Positions 26,580 through 41,350 of a stretch of DNA of 64,000 bases are shown here, piece by piece; the first letter of the stretch is position 1, and every line of letters begins with the position of its first letter. Source of the DNA: Latrodectus hesperus. Its lineage: Eukaryota > Arthropoda > Arachnida > Araneae > Theridiidae. The notes under the pieces are model-generated. The model saw nothing but the letters and a program-made list of their open reading frames with translations, was not told the origin of the DNA and ran no database searches. Where the stretch lies: the NCBI GenBank assembly GCA_037975125.1, contig CM075860.1:19594822-19658821 (forward strand), written 5' to 3'. A program made the translations under genes and the position numbers.

Positions 26580-29500
26580 CTGCAAAACAACATTATAACT
26601 TATTTTGATAAATTTTATATTCATTGAAAATAAATGTGATAAACTTTTAATTAAAATGTAGTTAAAAAAGTGTAAAATAAAATATTCAAACAAGATGCTT
26701 TATACGTTTCACTTTTGAAAGTTAATTTTAAATAATTATCTACCATTCAATAGCAGTGTTGTTATAATATTTCATTAACTCTGAATTAAATGTCTGTTAT
26801 ATTAACAATCTGAAAATAATTTTTATCTGATGTTTTTCATTAAATATTTACTTTTTTGAAATTATTATTGTCATGAATACACATTCTATAATTTATTTCA
26901 CGTGAGATTTTCTAAAAAAGAGTTTTCATTGAGCTAAAAATTTCGTAAAGTTGTATTTTTTTAATTTAAAAAACCATTCTATACTGAATTCGAGACAATA
27001 ATTTCATACTTGCATCAAGTTTTATCTATAACATTAATTTTTATGTTATTTTTATTCTTTTATGATCTATTTTTACAGTATGTCATCAATAGACTCAAGA
27101 TTATTATCTATTTCATTAGCCATTTTGTAACGCTTTCTTCCTAATTATAAGTAATGTATATTTTATTTATTAACTATTTCCAATTTAGAAATGTGATTAC
27201 AATTGATATGTTTTTAATTCTAAACACCATAATTGAAATCACAATTAAAAATAATTAAATATCACAATAAAAATTTAAACATAAAGTGTTTTAAACATAA
27301 GAAATATTTAAAATTGATCTGATTATTGGAAAATTTTATTAGGAATATTTATTAATCTAATTATTACGAGTACCATAATCTTCTTTGAAAAACTATATGA
27401 TGCCAATAAAGCAGAGCTAACAGGAATTCATATAAAGAATTAAGTGATTACATGTGTAATAGAAATTTTCAATTAATGGTTATGAAAATAGTATTACTTT
27501 AAAAAAATCTTAAAAAAGAACTTCAACTTTTTTATTTTAATTTATCTGCGAAGACAGTTTTAATACTCAGTGTTACGTTTTTGCCTGATGAACAGACAGT
27601 AAATTTTTCTCTTTAATTTTAAGATTCATGATGAACATAAGTGTTTTTGCATTTTACAGAAAAAGATTATTCAGACAATTACTGTTTGCCTAATATCACA
27701 TAAGACACAATAAAATATAGTTAAAATTGCATTACTTTTAGAAATGTATTGAAAAGGATATACGCTGTACATGCGCAGGACCAGTAAACCTGAAGTATAT
27801 ATGATAAAGAATTAAATTGAAATGGCTTTTTAGTATATTGATGTTATTAAAAACTCTATGATGAGGTGATATAATTTGAAAATTAGTGATTTTTGAACAT
27901 TCATTCGTATTGTCGATGGAAATGAATGTTATTTATAATGAAATCGAGCTTGGTAAAAATGTAAGCCATAAATATTAATTAATTTTAAATATTTAAAATC
28001 CTAAGAGACCTATAAAAGTCCGATGTATAAAAATTGCATATTGTATAAATTTAGTAAACACAATGTATCTTGGTCAAAAAGCAATTTTAATCAATGCATT
28101 AATTTTCAAAAAAATCATACTTTCTAGAAATTAGTCAGATAAATCTAATTTTTATTAAATTTTATGAGCCCAGTTGCTTTCATAAAACACAAATGTTTTT
28201 ATTCATAAGCTATGCCCATTTTCATGAAAATATAAATATGCTTATTAAAACTAATAATAAAATTATATTTGGAATACTATTTTTATAAAAAGTATATATT
28301 AATATTTTAAAAACGATGTTTTAAAAAATTAAGATAAATAATATAGATTTAGGGAATTTCAGACAAGGAAAATTTTGGTAGGTTGTTGTTTAGAAAAAAC
28401 AAAAAATAATTCACTGAAGATCTCGATAGATAGTATTTCGCTCTAAAGACTCACAATGTTGCTGAGAGAATTAACTAATATTGAGTAATACTTTTACAGA
28501 TTTCCAGAATTTCCTTGATGTTCTAAGAAATATTAGCTCTGTTGTATTATGAAGTAACCCAAACATCTATTCATAGAATAGAAAAAATTTGTTAAAAAGT
28601 CTGATGCATATTTTATCATGGAATCTATTAGTGGAAATTATGATATGCGATCAACACAAAAAACTAGTGAAATATGAGAGAAAAAATCATCTAGATTCAA
28701 CTAATATTCTTCCAAAACTGTTCTTTTTTAAATAATGACATTTCTGTAGAAATCTTGTTGAATGTTAGTTAAAACATTACTTTAGGTAGTTAAACTATAC
28801 TTAGAATCATTAAAGAATTGTGAGTTAATCTGAGATAATTCTGATTGATAATCTAATGTTACGAAATCTTCAAAATACATTTCTTAATAGAAGTAAATTT
28901 CCAGTGAAAATATTTTTTTATCATATTTCTTGATTGAAAATCCTTTTTCATGTCATAACACGAGAAATGCTGTAACTTCATACCTCATCACAAATTGTAA
29001 AATTTATACATCAAATCATGATGTATAAACTAACCAAAAGGACTTTGTATTTCATAAATATACTTTTATTTCATATTTAAGATGATCATTTAGTTTAAAA
29101 GTCATAAAAATTTATTTCAACGGAACAAAAAGTTTTATTAATCAGGTTTCTATTTTTTATTATATTTTTTATCTAGTGTAATTTTTTTAAACAATTTTCT
29201 TGAAACATAAAACTTGTATAAGACATTTTTATATTGAAGGACATTTGAGTTGTATTCCTGATGTGTGTTCTTTTGTGTCGAAAGTAGAGCGTATAGAAAA
29301 AATTGCTTCATATGAAATGTAAGAAGCCACATACAGTTTCTCAGTTCGGAAAAACTGAGTATATATTTATATTTAGATGTGTAATAATAGTAAGAATTTT
29401 TTTTTATTTATAGATAAATCAAAAGCAACAATTAAAAAACCATGTTAGATTATTGGTAACCTTTCCAAAGATAACGATAAATATAAAAGAGGAAATACAT

Positions 29501-32139
29501 ATTAATGTTTTTTTTATTTAGAAATGAAATGAACATTAAATAAATTCTTTCAATTTTTGTAAAAGTAATAGTTTTTTTTTTTTTAAAGTAACCTGAAGTT
29601 AAAATATCTAAAAATATTTTATCTTAAAAAACAATTTTAAGGTCTATGTTTAATATCATAAAATTGCCATTCATATTCACATTTCAAGTTTTCTAAATGT
29701 AAAGATGTCCAAGAGCATATCTTTCATAAAATGAACAGTCACAGTTTTTCCAATACGCTTGCAGCTTATTTCCCTCAGTGCGAAATATATGTTTATATGA
29801 TCATAATATCCTCTAATATAAGGAAAATCATTTATTAATAAAATTATAGTTAAAATACGAATATTAGTAACAGAAATAATCTAATTTTGAAAGAGTGATA
29901 GAAGGAACACTGTCATGAGTTAAGGATTCATCGGAAAAGACAAAACTGGATGTAATTATTTGAAGTCTAGTTAGAAGTTTTACCAATATGTCGGGTTTTA
30001 TCCTCTATATATAGTTACAATACGCTTCCAAATGTGAAGATAAAAGAATCAATATTGCTGAGATTTCAACTATTGCTTTCGAAATACAGTCTGCATACTA
30101 TTTATTAAAAATTTCTTAATTTTTATATATCAATAAACAAATACAGAACTTTCCGTCTGTAACATTTAGAATAGTTTTAAAATGCGTATATTAGATTCTT
30201 ACGTCATTTCTAATAAGCATGCGGGTTATTTCGTTTTAATGATGGCATCTACTTTTGAAATATTGCATTTTTTAAGTAAGGGAATCAGATGCTTAGTGCC
30301 ACTCACTTTAATAACTCAATAAGAAATTGTATAATCTAGGAAAAAGTTATACTTAAATATTTATCTTACCATAAATAAATTTTCATAATGATTTTAATTG
30401 ATATAAATTTTATTTATATTTTATTATTTTTCATTTGGTAGTTCTCCATAAGCAATTCTTGTTCTGATCAGAATTTCTCTTCTTCAAATTACAAAATGAA
30501 TTTTTGATATTACATTACATTTTAATTACAAGCCATCAATGTTAACTACTTGTCTAATTTTAATGTTATATTAATATGAAAGTAAAAAATGTGAATAAAA
30601 TAGTCTTTGATTTTGAAAAAAAAAATTCCATATTTTTTTTAGCTAATTATTTTCTATGTTGTCTTAATTATCTTAAAAGAGGTTCTATAATAATGCAAAT
30701 GTAATTTTTTAAACCTTTTGTGCTATACTTTCATAGTATAAATGTTTCAGACAACAGAGTTTCACAATTTTCTTTTTTTTATATTAGGAAGAATAATGCA
30801 CTCTATTTAAACTATATATTTTCAGTCCTTCGCTGATGATTGACAGAAAATTAAATCTAAAAATGTACATGTGTTTAGAAATTGTTAATTTCATTGTGCA
30901 TATAAATAAAATTATAAGTATATATATTTAGGGTTTTTTGAAAGCAGTTATTGGTAAATTAAGCAGATTTCTATGTTTTTCGGTTATAAATGTAACAAAT
31001 AAAATATATATAACTTTCCAAAGATTGTTAAATAAAAATTCAAAACTGATATTCTATTAGAATTAAATTTATTAAGACAAGTGACTGATAATTTTAATCT
31101 TTTCTTAAAAATTTTAAATGATGCTTCATTTAAAAGTAAAAAATAAGTTTCTCATTCTGTAACAGAGAATAAATAATGTAAATCAGTAAGGATTCAATAA
31201 AATGTCAATAATCTATTTAAATTTTACATAGTTTTAACTTTACTTATTTAAACATTACAGAATGAATATTCAACTCAATAATTATAATTTTGGATAATTT
31301 ATGTTATGCAAGCCATACAGAATTGTGTAATTAAATTTAAATTAAAACATCATTTTCTTCATTGCAAGTAAAATTTTTTTATAACTATCTCCCATATTGC
31401 TAATTAAGTTTCTTATTTTAATCAGCAAAGGGTTTTTTATTTTAATTATCAATTTAAAAAAACGCTTACAGCTAATTCTGTTAATTTTTCTAGTTTGTTA
31501 GTAATTTTGAAACATATTCTAGTGATACTTTAGTACTAGTATAATTGTCAGAAACACAGGTTTTTGATAATATTTAAATACCTTCTTGATAATTTAAATT
31601 AATATTGAAATTAAAATACTTAAAGATTTTTACTGATGTGTTTTGCCATGGAAATACATATTTTTTGTGTTGATCCGCAAACAGTTTATTATATAAGATT
31701 AAAAACACAATATTATATATAGCTTTTCATTTTAAAACTTTAAATAATTACCAGTATGTTGTTGAATAACAGAATAGGAAAATCTTGGTAAATTTAAGTA
31801 TTTAATTATTTACGTAAATTACTTAAAACATTAAGTGTCTTTTCAAAATTACGTGTCGCAGCACAACTTTAAATATGAAGTATATTTTATCTGATTAAAA
31901 CTACACACAGTTTTATAAAAAAAATTTTGATTGTTAACTCGTCTACTGCGCAAAAATATTTTTTTTATGATTAAGGACTATGTATACGATCAAAACTATT
32001 TTCTTATTGCAACTTTACCTCTATAGTATTTTAATTCAAATAATTTACTTTAACATTCGAATCCCATATTAATAGCCCATTCTGGTAAATAAAGAAATTA
32101 ACCTTAATTTATTTTTCCCATTTCCTAAATATGATACAA
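26580..32139. other. AT-rich DNA without recognisable genes
   Basis: More than 5 kb without a supported gene, RNA or transposon. Probably intron or intergenic DNA. Confidence 0.6.
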
Positions 32140-32561
32140 ATCCTTAAATCGGGATAACGATACTCCAGGGATGAATTTGGCTTTTCCCTCTATGCTCGGA
32201 GAAAATCCCTATCTTAAGGAAGAACAGGCAATTATCATTGACGGAAATACCTCTCTAATGATTACAACCTTTTTACTGTTGAGTGCCGTGAGCTCAGAAT
32301 CCTATTTCCGACACCTTCCCTTAAGTGCCAAATGGAAAATCAACACGTTACTTGGCGAAATTGGCTTCCCCTCTGGGTGTAGTGTAACTGCTTACCTGAA
32401 GAGGACGCTCCTCTCACATTCGTCTATGAAAAGCGCTCTATCCTAATCCCGAGACTTCAGTGTCGGTTCCGGCATTCAGGGGGGCATTACTGGAGAAACG
32501 GGAAAAGACGAAGAAAAGATACTTCCCGCAAACACATGCCCCGTGGTCTGACGATTCATCT
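32140..32561 (+). other. GC-richer island upstream of a candidate first exon
   Basis: This block is clearly less AT-rich than several kb on either side. It contains an open frame at 32171-32446 (91 codons, MNLAFPSMLGENPYL...) of unknown nature and candidate core-promoter motifs near 32425-32461. The island ends at a splice donor at 32602, suggesting a gene 5' end or an old unrecognised repeat. Confidence 0.4.
32425..32461 (+). promoter_or_regulatory. Candidate core promoter (TATGAAAAG and TCAGTG)
   Basis: TATGAAAAG at 32425-32433 lies about 31 bases before the A of an arthropod-type initiator TCAGTG (32457-32462). This is correct TATA-to-initiator spacing, though both motifs are short. Confidence 0.25.
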
Positions 32562-32601
32562 ATGCTACTAATTGTTTCAGTTGCGCTGGCCTTACTGCCG
32601 G
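32562..32601 (+). CDS. Candidate first coding exon with signal peptide
   Basis: ATG at 32562 opens MLLIVSVALALLP, a typical hydrophobic signal-peptide core, and the exon ends at CCGG followed by a GTGAGT donor (32602). This would be a phase-1 intron, which is common after signal-peptide exons of secreted proteins. The Kozak context is weak. No second exon was identified downstream, so the product is unknown. Confidence 0.35.
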
Positions 32602-34793
32602 GTGAGTTCCATTTATTTTTATTTATTTATTTTAATTATTTATTTTTTATTTTTAATCGTTTATTATTTTAAAGATAATAAACTATTAAAACCTGTCTTG
32701 AAATTGTAAACAAAATAAGGAATTAATTTTTAAATAATGCAACATTTTTGAAGTATGTGTGTATAATTATTACAATTTAAAATCATATATCATAAATATT
32801 ATATAATTGCGCAGTTTTTAAAACAAATAGAGTCTAATTTAGAAATGAAAAATTTTTAAATGATACTTTTATTAAAAAATAATTGTTTGTGAAACAAAAT
32901 AAGTTGTTTATTAAACAATACTTTTACAATTATGCTTTTTAATTTATCAGAAAAAAATTATCAAACTGAGGTGTATTCTTCAAAATTCACAATATTTTGG
33001 CTCGAAATATGTAAAAAAGTATTATAAACTTAGTATAATAATTACTCATTGTATGTTTAAAATGGAATTACGGAAATGAATATATAGCAATAATCTCACA
33101 ACAGTATTTATTAAATACAGACAAGCTAATTATTTTTATATAATTTGTTATTATCATGGTGTGTGTGATATTCAAAATTCGGAAGTTTACTTTTAACAAA
33201 TACAAGAGTCTTAAACTATTAATTAACGTTACTATTGTGTAAAATAATATTTATTAATAACAAATTATATAAAATTTATTTTGTCTTAAAAACTAACACA
33301 TGTGTCTTTTACAATACATATCTTTAAATTATAATAGCGTTATATCATTTTATAAAGTTTTTATAAGCTGTATCATTTTATTAAGTTTTAGCATTTTTTC
33401 TTATTTACAAGTTATTTTAAATATTTTATGATTCATTTGAATTGATAATTTGATAAAATTTTTAATGGAATAGCTGTTTATCGTTTGATAAAATTTCATT
33501 TGTTTTTTCCTGTCTTAGACAGTTTTTAAAAATGCTACTTATGAATGAAAAAGTCAAAAATTTTTAATATATGGACAGGGCTCAAAAATATTAAAATATA
33601 CATTACGAATAATTTAGAAGTAATACATATGGTAAATAAGTTGACCACTTAAAATTATATTTTCTTAATATAAATTTAAATATCACGGTAAAATATGAAG
33701 TGAAATTACAGATTATTTTTTATTTATTAATTTACAAATCTAGATTGATTGTTTTGAACAGTGTAGTTTTAATCAAAAATTCAAATGAGAAATACGAATT
33801 AATTTTTCTAAAGTGTGTGACATTATGATACATAAATAACATTAATAATTGATTAAATTAAATTGCAGCAATAAGAGAAAAATAGATAAATAATTTTTTT
33901 AGTATTTATTGCTTTCGGAATGATAAGTATTTTCTGCAACTTAAAGTACTTAAAAATACCTGGTTCAGAAAGTTAATCATCGTAAAAATTCAAAGGAACA
34001 ATCAAATATATTAGACAGCTGCAACACGTGATATAATTTTATTTCGTTAAGTTTGAGATAATAATTGCTATCTTTTGAATATTTAGCAAAGTGATAGAAG
34101 AACAAATGTCTTTTAGATAGTTAATAAGACAGCAGATAACATCTGAAAACTGATTATTCATAATTATATTTGATTAACTGAATCATTGATAATATAATGG
34201 GCATTAGAAATCGTAAACTTTATAGTTCTAGATGATAATTATTCTTAATGAGCCATTGATAAATGCAAAATAAAGTTTAAAATATTAAAATTAGTTGTAC
34301 TTAACAATTATTAATTTATTTGAATTGAATTTGTTTAGAAATTATAATTTGCTATGAGTCAATGTACATTACTTAGTTTTTGTTTAAAGCGTGTTCTTTT
34401 TCTTTAGCTTAATAATTTCTTTGTATTCGTCCACAATTACTCATCAAACACTTTTTTGGCAATTATAACTAATTTAATTCTGAGATAAACTCCCTAGTGT
34501 TAAAAAATCCTTAAATTCATTCACGACTTGATGCTCAGAATATTCTTAAAAGTACCAAATTAGTCTAAAGTAACGTCGAAGTTTCGTGAATTATATTAGT
34601 GTAATGATACGCAAGTCTGAAGAATTATTGAGAAGTGCTGAATTTATATATAATACATTAAAAATAATTTTCAAATTATCTCTATAAATAAAATATCACA
34701 GAATACTCACTTTAATCTTTTCTTAACAGAATGCGAATTTTCATTAAAAGTTTATTTCGTAATCAGTATTAATATTTGAGAAAAATATTTATA

Positions 34794-34795
<2 letters not shown>
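32602..34795. other. AT-rich DNA without recognisable genes
   Basis: No supported feature; would be intron if the exon at 32562 is real. Confidence 0.6.

Positions 34796-34848
<53 letters not shown>
34796..34848. repeat. (TA)n microsatellite directly left of mariner
   Basis: TA run that ends exactly at the mariner terminal inverted repeat. Confidence 0.97.
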
Positions 34849-36250
<1,402 letters not shown>

Positions 36251-36560
36251 AAATTTCGTGTCACGATCTATGTTCCCGATAAAATCCGAAACTACTGAAC
36301 GGATTTTGATAAAATTTTGTAACCATTTATAATATAGTCCAACTTAAAAGATAGAATAGTTTTTATCTCTTAATTATTATTCTCAATATTTATTATACGA
36401 CATTAATGTTTATTTATTGTTTAGTTCTGTAAGTTCCTAATGGATGGCGGCTTAGCATCTAAGTTGCATAGGTATTCGGCAGATGGCGACGTGTTTATTT
36501 TTCTAGATTATACATCTTCGAGAAAATTAACGTGCGCGCGCAATCGCGTGGTTAAATATA
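36251..36560 (+). repeat. Possible interspersed repeat (Helitron-like flavour), unclassified
   Basis: The block starts after the (TA)n with TTTCGTGTCACGATCTATG and continues with CTACTGAACGGATTTTGAT, a sequence type I associate with Helitron-like arthropod repeats. A GC-richer part (36440-36545) includes GATGGCGGC and CGCGCGCAATCGCG. No CTRR end or hairpin was verified. Confidence 0.25.
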
Positions 36561-36583
36561 GAATTTACATATATTTTTATTAT

Positions 36584-36645
36584 TATATTTTCATGATGTA
36601 CATATATTTTCATATATTTTCATGATACATATATTTTCATGATGT
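36584..36645 (+). repeat. Short imperfect tandem repeat (CATATATTTTCATGAT)
   Basis: About four imperfect copies of a 16-24 bp unit containing ATATTTTCATGAT. Confidence 0.6.
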
Positions 36646-38578
36646 ATAATCATACTATAACAATTTTTTGTGAATCACTTTCATAATTATACTTTGTATT
36701 GTGTTATTATTGTGCGTGTTCAGTTTGAATATTTTTAATATTATAAATAGTAAAATAAAATTTTATTTATTGCTGTTTTTCTCTACTAATTTTCATACCA
36801 CCTCCAAAACATGTAAGTATTTCTTGACAGCCTTTTATTTTTTTATTTTTATTTTATAATTTGATAATTATTAATTTATTCAGTAGAACATTTTGATCTA
36901 ATTTATTTATTCAAATGATAAATTCTTTTAATTATTTTTATTTCAGTATAATACCGCGGAAAAATTTTTTAGTTTTAATAATTAAAAATTGAAAAAATAA
37001 TAGTTCGATGTCAATGTTATCTACCTCATTTATAACAATTTATTTTTAGATGTTTTTGATTTATATAGTATATTTTATAAGTAAGTCACTGATTACTAAC
37101 TATAATTTAATATAAGATGAATAAAATGTAAATTCAGAAAGTATATGTTGATTTGTGCTTAATTTCAAAATTTCGATACTTTACCTATTACTTTTAAATT
37201 TTTGCGATACGTTTTATTTGTTATTTTAGTTATAAAGATAATTTTAAATATAAAATATGATGTTTCTTTTAAATTTCAAAAATTAAAATAAAATTAAACA
37301 TTTACATGATGTTTTAGATTTAGTTAGCATAAAGCATTAAAAAATACTATTTTTAATTTCATTTCAATTATAAATAACTGGAACTAAATATTTCGTGAAT
37401 TTTAAGGAAATAGCTATTTATCAATTTTTTTTCTCCAATTTTTTTCTGTAATCAAAAAATATGTAACCACTGTCCAAGTTATAGACGATCAAATTATTTA
37501 AAAAGTTGCAGAAGAAAAATATTATTCATATAGATGATCATGCAGAAAAAATTGCAAAAATTACTTGTGGAAAAAATTGCAAAAATTACTTGTTTATGAC
37601 CCACTCTTAATTTTTGCTTAAGAAATTTATGATCAAAATACTTTTTCAAATAGATTCGATTAGGTACTACAAACTAACTGAAATACGATTAATACTTTAA
37701 AATACGACAAAAAATTCTTACAATGATTTATCTTCAGAATAAATTTTATAATTCCAAATACTTGAAAAGTTTGAAGCAATTGCACAGTTTTGAGACGCTT
37801 GTTTTTTTTATTCTGACTGTGTATTCTTTCTATTTCATTTTGCTTCGGGATAATTTTAAGAGAAGGGATCACAAATTAAACAATGCAGAATTTATTTCTA
37901 AAGTTTGAGTCTTTTTAACTACTTTTGAGATTTAATCATGAGTATTTTTTAAACTGTTGACTGTTTTCGTTATGAATAAACAGATCTATGAATTTTGAAA
38001 GAGTCCAGGAAAGTTTCCATTTAAAATCTTTTTTATGAGAACATCACCTTCATAAATTTTAGCAATTTCTCTCTTCAAGGTTAATTTTAAATTCCCGAGT
38101 ATTTTAATCGAATTTGTTATGTAATATCTTCACAAAGTATGTTCATATTTCAATATTTTTTTCAAATTTTCTTTAAATAATTAAGAATTCTTATTATAGT
38201 TTTTGTAAGCTGAAAGCTCAAAGCAGTTAATGAAATTATTCCATTTGAGTCTTCTGATAAATATGTCAATGGCTTTGTATTTATCACCAACATGTATTTA
38301 TCTCAAAGGATATTGGCTATCTTATATTTGTATATACAGTTTTTTTCTAAAACACATATCGGATAGCTCCTATAAATTATAATTTTTTTCCTTATATCCT
38401 CTGGTTGCTTAATGCATTTGTTTCAAACTTTTCGAGTCACTTCTTTGACTATACTATTCCAAATTAATTAAAAACCTGTTAATGTGGATGTAAATAATTT
38501 TGCATCTATTTCTCCGTGTAATTAATCTTCTAAGACTCAGAGAGAAATTTTTAGTACAAGCAAAAAGACAAGTTCAAG

Positions 38579-38604
38579 ATGAAAATCTCTGTTAGCGCAC
38601 TTAT
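38579..38604 (+). CDS. Very tentative signal-peptide exon start
   Basis: ATG begins MKISVSAL and runs into a GTAAGT donor at 38605 (phase 2). A possible initiator TCAG lies 40 bases upstream. Eight codons is too little to be sure, and no downstream exon was found. Confidence 0.15.
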
Positions 38605-40460
38605 GTAAGTAATGAATTAACTTTCTTGAATTTCCTTGGACCATCAACATCTTTGTACATTATTTCAAATATTGAAATTTGTAAAATTAATTTCAATTAA
38701 TTCTGTCAAATCTTCTCTTATGCATTCTACTGATCATATAAATTTCCATTCATTTATAATCAAAACTTGTTTTCAACATGGGATGGTAAAATCTGTAACT
38801 AATCATTCAGAAATTCCCAATAAATTTCTAGAATTCTACGTTTCATGGAAAAAATAAGAAGAAAACGACCTTTTTATCAACTTCTAATCTCTGCGTGTTT
38901 ATAAAGACCTTCAATTAAATCATTGTACAGTCTTTCATCAAAATTTTACTTTGTATTGTTTTAACAATTCTCTTTTCTGTGCTTCAATGATTTTAGGAAA
39001 AGTTAAGCTTATACTCAGATGAACTTCTTCCGGTTTCTTTACATTTCTAATTCATCGGAACACACAAGCACTCTTTCATGCAATGCTTGTGAAACTCAAA
39101 CAATAAGAAATAAAACGTTTTTTTTTTCTACTGAAATAGAGTGACAAGTAATTCGTTTCTTAGATTTCTCTGAAAGTGTTATTTCTTTATTGATTAAAAA
39201 TTAAAATTAATACTAAATTATCTGTTTGAACCTGAACCATGATGGTAGCTCCCATTATCTTAAAACCTTCTTCTTCTTCATCATCCAACGTCCGCCAGTG
39301 GCCGATGGGCCATTTGGCGCCGTGCTTCCCAGTAGAGTCCAGCCCGCCCATGCAAGTCGTCGCATGTACCAAAGTTTATCTTGAACTTTATCTTGAAACC
39401 AAAGTTTTTTTTTACAATATATAACTCTTCAAAAGGTGATATCTGTAGTGTTAAGGTTATCTAGAATATGATTCCGACTTATGATCATAGTTATGGTCCA
39501 TATTTCTGAAACGCAATTTCTGTGACACACTTTCTTATCTTTTCATTATTATATTTTCTATTCATTATCTATTCATATGAGCTATTCAATATCGTTATAT
39601 AAAGAATTATCTTTATATAAATATAATAATCTTTATATAAATATTCATTGTTATAAATATACAAATGATTGATTTTCTTAGCAATGCAATTTTCAGATTT
39701 AGTTATACCTAATATTTCCTTTTTGATCGACAATTTATAAACACAACTGCAGCAAAGATTTTCTACAAATGTCAGGAAAAGCATACAATTCAAATTCATT
39801 GTCTCAATTAAAAATGTTTTTAATGACATTTTAACCATTTTAATTTCCTTAATATCTTTCAGATATATCAAAAACTTTTTTCGTTATTTTGATGTTCAAA
39901 GATTCAATTTAATTTGTATTTCAAATTTTCGTGGAGCATGAGTTTTGACTATAATGTTATTGGCTATGGGAAATCAATAATTTTAAATAATATGTGAATC
40001 AGTGATGAAATAATAAATCTTTTTACCGGCTGGAAAATATTTTGCAGATTATTTTAGATTTATTTTGCAAATAAATCTCATGTAGTAATTAAATTGAAAA
40101 AATTACAGTTTTACCTCACACAATGAAACAATACTTGAAAAATTGTCGCTTAACATTAAACTTTCTTTACAATGAAAAAAGAGTATAAGTAAAATAAAAA
40201 ATTTCTTTTTCTACTAATATAAAAAGTGACAAATTCCTAACAAACATTTATTCCTAAAAGATCTGTACCATTAAGTTTACATTATCGTAAATGCATATAT
40301 TATTAAATAATAACGGTAGTTTAAGCATGATTAAATTAGCATTACAAATTAAAATCGGAAGAAAAGTTTTGCTTCATATTAGCAGTTTAAATATTAAAAG
40401 TTATTTGTGATTCCTATTCTTAAATATTTAAATTTGACATTAATAAATTCTATTAAAGTA

Positions 40461-40464
40461 AACT
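40461..40464. repeat. Left target-site duplication AACT
   Basis: AACT here and at 45129-45132 flanks the LTR element exactly. Confidence 0.8.
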
Positions 40465-40752
40465 TGTAGGGGACGTAAGAAAATGGAGTTAGAATTATGC
40501 AGAAAAAATATTATATTTATTACGACATTACACATGATAAAAAAAATAATAGTTACAAAGAAAACATTTGGCTAATAATAAGGTTACATAGTACCTGCAC
40601 ACTATAAACACGGAAATATTTACGAACCGGATGGTTCGGCTTCCATTCCTCACAGTCCTCTACTCTCTCTTCTAATTCTATTGTATATAGAATATTTTGT
40701 ATTGGCCAGTAACGCCATCTATCGTCAGTATAGTTATTATGGATCTGTTACA
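40465..40752 (-). repeat. LTR (3' LTR of the minus-strand element)
   Basis: 288 bp, TG...CA ends. On the minus strand it contains an AATAAA polyadenylation signal and TATA-like TCTATATACA. It differs from the other LTR at two positions only. Confidence 0.95.
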
Positions 40753-41350
40753 ACCTCCCCCTCTGACCCCGAAGACGTCCCGACCAGGGGTCAGCAGGAG
40801 TTTTCCTGGAATGGTTTTGTTCTTGAGCATGAGCTATGGCAGGAGTGGGAGTTTTAGGACAGTTAATTTTTGTTGGCCTACCTCTTCTGCGCAAAGCTTT
40901 GATAGGGGAAGTTTTCTTTCCTTGAAAAGGAGTCAATGCCGAAGTGTGGTATACTCCTATTGGTATATTTGGAGAATCTGTGTTTGCCACAGAATACGAT
41001 ACAGGAGATTTTTGAGTAACGATGATAAATGGTCCATCGCGACGAGGCGAAAATTTTGCAGCAACACCAGCACTTTTATTACTTAAATTTGGTTTGCTAA
41101 CCAAAACTAAATCTCCTGATTTATATGTAGGAGCTGGTCTCCTTCTCTGATCCGCAAAAACCTTGCTTTTATTTTGTTGTTCAATAAAGATCTCTTTGGC
41201 TTCAGATGTAAATCTTTCATTTAAGAGTCTATCAATTTCATTTTGCATGATTACTTTCCTAGCTGGAGACACTCGATACGGAGGAACAGAAACCGGAGGA
41301 TGGTTCTGCGTATCAATGTAATGTTCAATAAATGGGGTTGCCTCTCCCCT
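40748..41350 (-). pseudogene. Remnant pol: RT entry region fused to integrase C-terminus
   Basis: After a frame change near 41337-41352 the frame reads the pre-RT segment (PPYRVSPARK...EIDRLLNE, to about 41222). It then passes directly into an integrase C-terminal region (SGDLVLVSKPN, then RDGPFIIVTQKS, a GPY/F-like domain). The stop TAA at 40748-40750 lies inside the LTR, so the frame crosses the polypurine tract. The direct joining shows an internal deletion that removed the catalytic parts. It cannot make active enzymes. The frame change looks like a 2-base insertion but a frameshift signal was not excluded. Confidence 0.85.
40753..40764 (-). other. Polypurine tract
   Basis: AGAGGGGGAGGT on the minus strand directly before the 3' LTR; it primes plus-strand DNA synthesis. 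Confidence 0.85.

Larger units (their letters stand above)
36646..40464. other. AT-rich DNA, mostly empty
   Basis: Contains a direct duplication at about 37535-37592 (GAAAAAATTGCAAAAATTAC), an isolated GC-richer patch at 39270-39370 of unknown origin, and a very short ATG-to-donor stretch at 38579-38604. No gene is supported. Confidence 0.5.

Noticed and set aside
39187..39424. Overlapping 61-codon frames in a GC-richer patch
   Set aside because: No family resemblance, both strands equally open, low complexity (Glu/Asp or Ser runs).
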